Positions 57,470 to 64,000 of a stretch of DNA of 64,000 nt are shown here, piece after piece. Origin of the DNA: Didymella arachidicola (taxonomy: Eukaryota > Ascomycota > Dothideomycetes > Pleosporales > Didymellaceae); assembly GCA_016630955.3 (NCBI GenBank), contig CM049994.1, positions 1 to 64,000 of the forward strand, in the 5' to 3' direction. Each line of letters opens with the position of its first letter. The first letter of the stretch is position 1. Both the position numbers and the translations under genes were made by a program. The notes beneath the pieces are model-generated. The model was given only the letters and a program-made list of their open reading frames with translations, ran no database searches and was not told where the DNA came from.

Positions 57470-57847
57470 TGAGATAGCGATATGAATGTTTGGTGAATGA
57501 AGCCTTCACGGACGGACGTGTCATAAGTTCTTGGTCGTGGCGAAGGCGCACCCGTGGACGCGATGATAAACGATGTTTTTTTCAGGCTTAGCGCTTGCCA
57601 TATCAGCGAAGCCCCATTGATGAGTCATCAAGGAGACCACCCAATGCGACTTGCTCTTGTCCAGCACTCGCATCTCCGCCAATGAGATCACGTTATTCTG
57701 CATCCACTGCCTCCTTGCTCGGTTTTCAAATCCCAGTGATAATGCTATTGAGTGCTTTGTAAGGGAGCCACAACCTCCCTGGAAAGATTCAAGCCATGGC
57801 CGACGAAGTAGCACAAAATTTCGCGACTTCCGGAACGCCTGACCGGT
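57470..57847. other. Intergenic, upstream of the regulator and 3' of the oxidase
   Basis: 378 bases. A 97-codon open frame on the minus strand (57521-57814) resembles nothing I know and has no splice or domain support, so I do not call it. Confidence 0.5.
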
Positions 57848-59078
57848 TCATAGCTTCGCGATTGGCGATATGCTATTGATGAGATTTACGACCTCCTCCG
57901 CGCAGCCATAGGACCCTTGATAACCCCAACCAGCATGACCGTAGTTATGCACCACCCAAACGCCATTGATCCTCTCCTTCTCAAGTCGAACGCCACCGTC
58001 TCTGCCCGGTCGCAATCCGACGCCATGGCGAATAATGTCTAACTTTGCAGGATTATCGCTCTCCGTCAAGGCTGGAACAAGTTTCACAGCTCTTTGCATG
58101 ATCTGGCTGGCAATGTCAAAATCTATTTGACTGTCCCAGCTGCCTACCTGCAACGTGCCTCCAAGGATCGTACCGCCACCTACGGCACGGGTCATCAGGT
58201 AGGTGGCCTGGTCGTTCCCGTCATCCGTGCCTGACTCCACGGCCATGTAAGGGGCGACATTCCTCACAACGACCGTCTGGCCACGAATGGGATACATGGT
58301 AGTGTCCAGAACTCCCCCAAGCTTTTGCGCCGAAAGCCCAGTAGCGTTGATAATGATGTCGGCTTTGACACCGTCGGCGCTGAGAAGTTGTGCCCCAAGT
58401 ACATGAGCTACGGTCCTGCGATGGAAGGTCACTCCATTAGCCCTGCACTGTCCAACGAGCCACGGCAGATAGAGGGCCGGATTGATGCAAACCGACACAA
58501 ATTCAGCGCCGGATGCAATTCCTTCTGGGAGTTCGTTTTGTGCCAAATCTCGATAGTCATCGACAAGTTCGCGGTACCAGGGGTCAGCTGCAAATACATT
58601 ATTGAGCATTGTGCCATCGCTACGAAGAGCTGCTTCGTCTTTGCTTCGGCGGTACAACCGACATTCTAGTTGTGTGATCAGCATCAACTTCATAATTCAA
58701 GCGCAAATCCACTCACTTTGAAGGTGGATACCCGCTTCGGGTACATCTGTTGCCAGTCGCTTCAGGTACGGCCACGTACGTCGCTCCCAGCGGCTACCGG
58801 GCTTCGCTGACATACTTGCAAGTCGTGTCAGCCACCATGTGCCAGACCATTATGACAAGAGACACACGGCATAAAATTCGCACCTGCCCATGGGGAGGCA
58901 TATTCGATGTCAAGATCTCCGGGCATGTGCTTGGCTACGACTGCAACGTCGTTGCCTGTAACTTTCGATAGGAGATATGCTGATGTGAGTCCTGAGACTC
59001 CCGCTCTGCGCTAATGTTAGATTGGCCACGATGTCGACGCGTAGGCCTCACAGACCCGATAACAACGATTCTGGGCAT
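57848..59078 (-). CDS. D-amino-acid oxidase family FAD enzyme, ~356 aa, peroxisomal tail
   Basis: Exons read as 59056-59078, about 58866-59005, about 58717-58806 and 57848-58665. The start MPRIVVIG joins AGVSGLTSAYLLS across a 50-nt intron to give the GxGxxG FAD-binding fold; its donor GTCTGT is weak but the branch CTAAC and acceptor CGCAG are good. The second intron boundary is ambiguous: an alternative pair (exon ends 58868 and 58814) also stays in frame. Later marks are ASPWAGANFMP, EAGIHLQ, INATGLSAQKLGG and the oxidase signature HNYGHAGWGYQGSYGCA near the C-terminus. The protein ends in AKL, a type 1 peroxisomal targeting signal, as usual for enzymes that produce hydrogen peroxide. It would deaminate D-amino acids to keto acids, ammonia and peroxide. 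Confidence 0.88.
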
Positions 59079-59570
59079 CGTATTGTTCTCTTAAAGCAGT
59101 CTTGAACAACGCCGGACACTGAATTCAGAGGTGGTTTTGAACTTCACGCGATCACAGACCCTCGCCGAGTATTCATTGAGCATTTCCAGGGCCACATTTA
59201 CGGTGGACGCCGGCATCGGTCTGTTCTGACCTATCGCAGACGGTCATTTCGAGGGTGGGATCCCTGATAACGACTTCCTACCTTGGTTGGCATCTGTGCA
59301 TATCATGTGGGGCACGTTAACGGCTCAGATCCGACGGATGCAAAATACCCCTGCTCGGTATACTTTCAATAGCCGATCGGAGCCCATCCTCCAACGCCGA
59401 AAGTGGGCAGCACTAACAACCTGTGACAGTGCATATCCAAACGCGCCCTACAAGACGTTCAATCGACTAGTCTTGCGCTCGACGAGCCATCGATCTGGCT
59501 CCAGTCAGACACGCACCCTGCATTGCCCATTCAACATCGCACCTGACCGAATACAATAGCCCAACTCAAG
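59079..59570. promoter_or_regulatory. Shared divergent promoter region of oxidase and esterase
   Basis: 492 bases between two divergently read ATGs (59078 minus, 59571 plus). Several CGG/CCG triplets occur (for example CGCCGGCATCGG near 59208), which Zn2Cys6 factors often bind, but none forms a convincing site. No other gene is seen. Confidence 0.45.
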
Positions 59571-61261
59571 ATGGCTCCTCTTATGGAAACAAAGCCCGAA
59601 ATAAGTGCTCGACTGCCTCAAGGTATTGTTGTAGGTACTCGTTTGGAGGGCGAATACCCACACGCCGTCGAGGCTTTCAGAGGAATCCCATACGCATTAC
59701 CACCAACGGGTGACCGCCGCTTTCGGCCACCTGTGAAGGTCTCAAACAGTGCCGACACTATAGACGCGACGGCATTTGGCGCAAGAGCTCCAGCAAAACA
59801 ATTTGTAGTAGTCGGGCCAACGCTGGAAGAGAGTGAGGACTGCCTCACCGTGAACGTCTTTCGACAAGCACAACACAGCGATACTTCGAAGTTACCAGTG
59901 GCCATCTACTTCCATGGAGGTGCCTTCAATCGTGGCAATGCTGCAATGCACGACACGGCCTCCATGGTGGGATGGTCTGAGCTTCCATTTATTGGGATAT
60001 CATTCGGCTACCGAATCGGAGCTTTGGGCTTCCTGCCGTCCAAACTGAGCGCCGCGGAGGGAGCTCTGAACTTGGGTCTAAAAGATCAGATTTGTTTCCT
60101 TGGATGGGTGGAAGAGAACATCCATCATTTCGGAGGCGACAAGAACAATGTCACACTGATTGGACTCTCGGCAGGAGCACACTCGGTAAGCCACCGTTCC
60201 CGACTTCTCCACTCCATCTGATCCCTCCCAAGATCGGCCACCACCTCCTCAACTTCGAGGAAAATAAACCGCCCAAGTTCCACCGCGTCATCATCGAATC
60301 CGGAGCCCCTACATCTCGAGCGGTCCGCAACCCCGACGCCCCAATCCACGAAGCGCAATTCAGCGACTTCCTCGCAGAACTCTCACTCCCCAAATCCCTC
60401 CCGGAATCGGAAATCTTCCAACACCTCCGCAGTCTGCCAACCGCCGCCATCGCCTCCGCCCAAACCAAAGTCTTCGCAAAGTACAACCCCAGTCTCCGCT
60501 GGGCATTCCAGCCCGTCATCGACGGAGAAATAATCCGCAGCCGCCCCATCGACGCCTGGCGCTCGGGCAAATGGCACAAAGTGCCCATCATGACCGGCTT
60601 CCAGGGCAACGAAGGCAGTCTGTACGTGGACAAGAAAATGTCCAGTTCGGCCGAATTCCTCGACTTCTGGCGCACGCTCCTCCCCCAGCTGAGCGAAGCC
60701 GATGTCCGCGAGATCGACGCGTTGTACCCGGATCCGAGCCGGAGCTCGGACGAAACGTATAAGGAGACGAGGCAGGAGCGGGGCGTGGGCGATATGTATA
60801 AACGCATTGAGGCGAGCTATGCGCAGTATGCGTATGTGGCACCTGTGCGGCAGACGGCGTGGTATGCGAGTCAGTATGTGCCTGTTTATCTGTATCACTG
60901 GGCGTTGCGGCGTGATGTTGTTGATGGAGCGAAGCATGGGGATAACATGTTTTTTGAGGTGAGGGACCCGAGGATTTGCAAACAGGCTGCGAGTCTGGAC
61001 GATTTGTCTGCGATCCTGCATGGATACGTTACGAGCTTTATTTGCACTGGGAGTCCGAATGGTCGGGGTAGCAAGTCTAGTGGAAGACCCGAGTGGAAGG
61101 CTTATCGGAGGGATGATGCGAAAGTTATGATTTTCGGCAAGGACAACGACGAGTTCATTGGAGGGACTCGTGTTGGGACTCTTGCTGCGATGGTAGAAGA
61201 TGAGTTTGCAAGGAGAGAGTCCGAGTTTTGGTGGAGCAGGGTCGAGCTTTCTCAACAGTGA
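59571..61261 (+). CDS. Type-B carboxylesterase / lipase family, 547 aa
   Basis: Two exons, 59571-60185 and 60233-61261, with a 47-nt phase-0 intron (donor GTAAGC, branch CTGAT, acceptor CCAAG). ATG at 59571 (MAPLMETKPE); no signal peptide, so probably intracellular. N-terminal marks: EAFRGIPYALPPTGDRRFRP, EDCLTVNVFR and FHGGAF (oxyanion hole). The catalytic triad is Ser200 in GLSAG, Glu332 in GFQGNEGSLY and His440 in AKHGDNMFF. The intron falls three codons after the nucleophile elbow (GAHS then IGHH). Length is normal for the family. It hydrolyses carboxylic esters; the substrate is unknown. It shares a divergent promoter with the D-amino-acid oxidase gene. Confidence 0.92.
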
Positions 61262-61980
61262 GGCTGTGTCTATGCGTGGATGACATACTTAGAGTCTCAC
61301 TGACCTGTCCGGCTGTTGGCTACACCTCGAGGATCTCGGAAATACACGACTTTGTCACGGCAATGGCACCTGCAGCAAATGCGAACTGCTGTGGCTACCT
61401 CGCTGGCTGACCTTACCGTCCTTCCTGCCGCTGAATGGCGAGGCGCTGCTTATTCTCGCATCAGACGTGTCGCTCCTCCGTCTAGTCTTAAACATTTACT
61501 GCCATGGGTCTACGGGTTCCTGCCGCGCTTATGATCATGTGAACATCAGGATAGCAATACTCTCCATAACAGCAATGGCAGCGTTCTGTAAAGAGAGTGG
61601 TGAAGTGGGCCGCTCCTGAGTTAGTTGGTCTGAGAGATCTTGGGATTGTGTCTGCCGGCTGTTTATTGTACGACGCGTCGATTATTGCGATTACAAGTAG
61701 CGCTGGGCGGCGGGGGTCAGCATGGGTCTTGTGCGGATGCAGTGCTGAGGGAGAGCAGATGTAGCCACCGAGCTTCGACGGTGATGGGGACATGATGAGA
61801 ACATTGTTTGTAGCCAACAGGAAACAATATATTAGTCGGTTCATATGAACCAAAATCGGAGAAGCAAAACGTGAGGTATCGTGAACATGTACTCGTGACA
61901 GAACTAGAACCACAAATTCACTAGTATACTATAAAGACAAAGGGGGACAGTCTTAGCCAAGAAAGCGGGAGCCAAGAGGC
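61262..61980. other. Intergenic between convergent genes
   Basis: 719 bases between the esterase stop and the stop of the LMBD1-like gene, mostly 3' flanks. A 141-codon minus-strand open frame (61488-61913) has no recognisable motif and probably lies in untranslated sequence. Confidence 0.5.
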
Positions 61981-63830
61981 TCACAGCAGACCCGCACGCT
62001 CATCGCTCCTTTCACCATTCCTACTCTCAGCAGCACCGTAGTTGTTCTTGCTCTTCCCAGTGATGTCCTGCCAGGTGGCACCAAATCTGCGCCCAGTACT
62101 CGCAAGCAGACCCTCTTCCTCGTCTTCCTCGAGATCTGCGTCCAATTGATCCTGGTCCAGCTTGGGAACTCTGAATAGTGTTGTCAGGAACACGATGATG
62201 TAGACGCCGAGGAACGCGAACTGGGCCCAGAACAAGACTACACCAAAGAAAGGGAAGTTGATCGTCACACGATTGATGAAGGTGCTGAGAACTGAGGGCG
62301 TGCAAACGTCGTGTGCTACCGGATTGGACGCAAGCTCAGAGCAGGGTTTGATAGCTTCTTTGTGCTCCGAGCAGTCTGGCTGGTCGCCGGCATGGTTGAC
62401 GGGGAGGTCGCAGTAGGTCTGCGGGCCGAAGGTGGCGTACTGCGGAGCGACGAGCATGGCGACAGCGTAGTTGATAGCCAGCACAATGAGAGTGAGGAGC
62501 ACAGTGGCCATAAGAAGCGCCTGCGGGGAGGTGTGGCCCTTGCGGATCTTGAAAATGGTGAGCCAAAGGAAGCGGATTCCAGCCGTGGCGATGCCGACGA
62601 CAGAGGCGGAGAAGAGGAAGAGTGTGAGTAGTAGGAAGATGACATAGTCAATAGGGAAGACCTTGGAGGACTTGACGAGGATCCAGTTCAGAGGCTGGAA
62701 GATGTTGATCTGGCCCAGGATGTAGCCGCAATGCGCGCCGCAGATGGAGTTCTTGGCCTTGTCGATACCGGTGATGAGCATGCTGGCGAAGATGACGAGG
62801 GCGAAGACCATAAGAATCAAGCCACCGAGCAGCTTGAGAGGACGGAATACGGCTTCGATCTTGATCCACGTCTTGATGACCCAGTGTCGGTCCTCGCCGC
62901 TGGACTCGGCAGCAAGACGTTCGCGGCGGATCAGAGTGCGCTCCTCGCGGTTGAGCGCCTCAAGCTCGCGCCTATCCCTGGCGTCAAGACCGTTCTGGCG
63001 ACCTTGGGCGCGGCCCTCGAGCTGCCTCTGGCGCTCACGATTGGCTTCGAGCTGGGAAGCGGTGTTGGCAGCAAGGGTGGGTGCAGAGATGGAAGGCGCA
63101 GACTTGATCATGGCGACAGGGAGGAGAGCCATGCCGGCGCCGGTGTATAGGACGAACAGGATGGTACCGATGGTCATGAGCAGACCGAGGGCGAAGGAGA
63201 GGGCGCGCTCGCCGTCTGGTAGAGTTGGTCAGAGTTCATTTGAATACTTGGAGGCACCAGGGAAAGCTTACGGTTCTCTTCCAAAAGGTGCTTGAAGAAG
63301 TCGAGGCCGAGGCGCTTGTCGTCTTTCGCCTGCTTGGCGAAGGGGACGAAGAAGCCGACGAGGAAGATGATAACGACGAACAGCAGGAAGGCAATTGTGT
63401 ACTTGAGAGCGCCCAAGATGCGCTGGCCGACGGTCTGCTCGCCGTGCTCGGCGGCGTCATCGTCGTACTCCTCGTGGTAGAAGTAGGTAAAGGGAACTAC
63501 TAGCAGGCAGAGGACAGCGTCGAGCGAGTACAGCAGGTAGTAGACGATCTGCAGGGTGTGGGTGATGTCGTGGACTTTCTCAGGCGTGGCCCAGTCTTTC
63601 TTGCGGCCCAGCGACGAGCGGCCGGTGGACGAGACGAGGGCGACATCGACGGGGATGAGCAGGACCGTGGCTAGCAGGGCCAGCGTAGTGAAAATGCTCA
63701 CAATGGTGACCGCAGCGGCGCGCTCGCGCGGGGTCTGGTAGATGAAGACGAAGACAGAGGCTATGGCGAGCAGAAGCGCAATGGCTACGGCGTACGCGAC
63801 CCAGATGAGGGACGTCTGGATGAGCGCCAT
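61981..63830 (-). CDS. LMBR1/LMBD1-family membrane protein, probable lysosomal (vacuolar) cobalamin transporter-like, 597 aa
   Basis: Two exons, 63272-63830 and 61981-63215, with a 56-nt intron (donor GTAAGC, acceptor TACCAG). The joined codons read EEN-H-GERALSFALG. ATG at 63830 (MALIQTSLIW). About nine to ten hydrophobic segments: N-terminal ones at ~8-30, 40-62 and 90-115, then TIAFLLFVVIIFLVGFFVPF, a pair around LGLLMTIGTILFVLYTGAG, and C-terminal ones including FFGVVLFWAQFAFLGVYIIV. A charged, coiled-coil loop rich in Arg/Glu (LEANRERQRQLEGRAQGR) lies after TM6, where the family has its long cytosolic loop. Many fungal genomes carry this single-copy gene; human LMBD1 works in lysosomal cobalamin export. 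The fungal role is uncertain, since most fungi do not use cobalamin. An ordinary core-genome gene. Confidence 0.9.
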
Positions 63831-64000
63831 GGTGAATGATGGGCACCTGAGCGCAGCGAGAGATGATCAATTGAGACTGAAGGCACTCCAGATGGTTGCC
63901 TTGTATGCTCGAGCTGTGCGAGGGGTGTAGTGCTCCTGCCGCCTGCGGCCTTGGTTCTCCGCAGAAATGACGTTCGTAGCGTGATCTGCACCTGCCGGCG
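63831..64000. other. Upstream region of the LMBD1-like gene, to window end
   Basis: 170 bases of 5' flank with pyrimidine-rich stretches on the gene strand; no feature can be supported. Confidence 0.4.

Noticed and set aside
57521..57814. 97-codon minus-strand frame between regulator and oxidase
   Set aside because: No domain, no splice support, ordinary intergenic composition.
61488..61913. 141-codon minus-strand frame downstream of the LMBD1-like gene
   Set aside because: No motif; most likely 3' untranslated sequence.
62311..63150. Plus-strand frames of 106-183 codons opposite the LMBD1-like gene
   Set aside because: Shadows of a well-supported two-exon gene on the minus strand.

Overview
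The window is a chromosome end of a filamentous ascomycete (Pezizomycotina; Dothideomycetes is my guess only). Evidence: a terminal CCCTAA array at base 1, genes with 46-73 nt introns and fungal branch points, Fot1/pogo and chromodomain Ty3/gypsy elements, fungal Zn2Cys6 and LMBD1-type proteins, and an old retrotransposon fossil degraded almost purely by C:G to T:A changes, as repeat-induced point mutation (RIP) does.

Layout. 1-1500: telomere, two hairpin-forming subtelomeric repeats, then a C/T-biased low-complexity tract. 1504-15934, all minus strand and read toward the telomere: a telomere-linked RecQ helicase (TLH) followed by three relatives without the helicase, one open and two broken by in-frame stops. 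All four share an OrsD-like C2H2 region and what I read as a tyrosine-recombinase core. 16579-18443: an apparently intact Fot1/pogo transposon with 64-bp perfect inverted repeats. 18446-18868: a degraded copy of a ~0.4-kb repeat at 9360-9786. 18865-50097: a nest of Ty3/gypsy chromoviruses. An ungapped 1.93-kb RIP-degraded pol fossil is split by a solo LTR, by element A (TSD AGGAC), and by element C (TSD CATAT), whose 3' LTR is itself split by element B (TSD GTTGG). The nest ends in element D, whose two LTRs are of different types and which has no TSD. 50098-51168: AT-rich relic and a truncated pogo copy. 53014-63830: ordinary genes - allantoate-permease-like MFS transporter, Zn2Cys6 regulator, D-amino-acid oxidase with a peroxisomal AKL tail, type-B carboxylesterase, and a LMBD1-family membrane protein.

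Most interesting system. Each of the four full-length gypsy elements carries, between pol and the 3' LTR and on the opposite strand, an intact 184-198-codon gene for a small Zn2Cys6 plus coiled-coil protein, which looks like a miniature Gal4-type DNA-binding regulator. The U3 part of each element's 3' LTR holds a cluster of a short iterated motif, and motif type follows protein type. Element A has TGGAACA with one protein. B and C have GGGATG cores with near-identical proteins. D has ACTGATC with a third protein. Gag, pol and the R-U5 part of the LTR are otherwise nearly uniform. This suggests a swappable 3' cassette (regulator plus its own binding sites) by which the retrotransposon may control its own LTR. 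The elements also show an 8-nt self-priming complementarity, a T TTT TTA minus-one frameshift site between gag and pol (lost in D by one extra T, fusing the frames), and three C-x4-C-x2-H modules at the Gag C-terminus.
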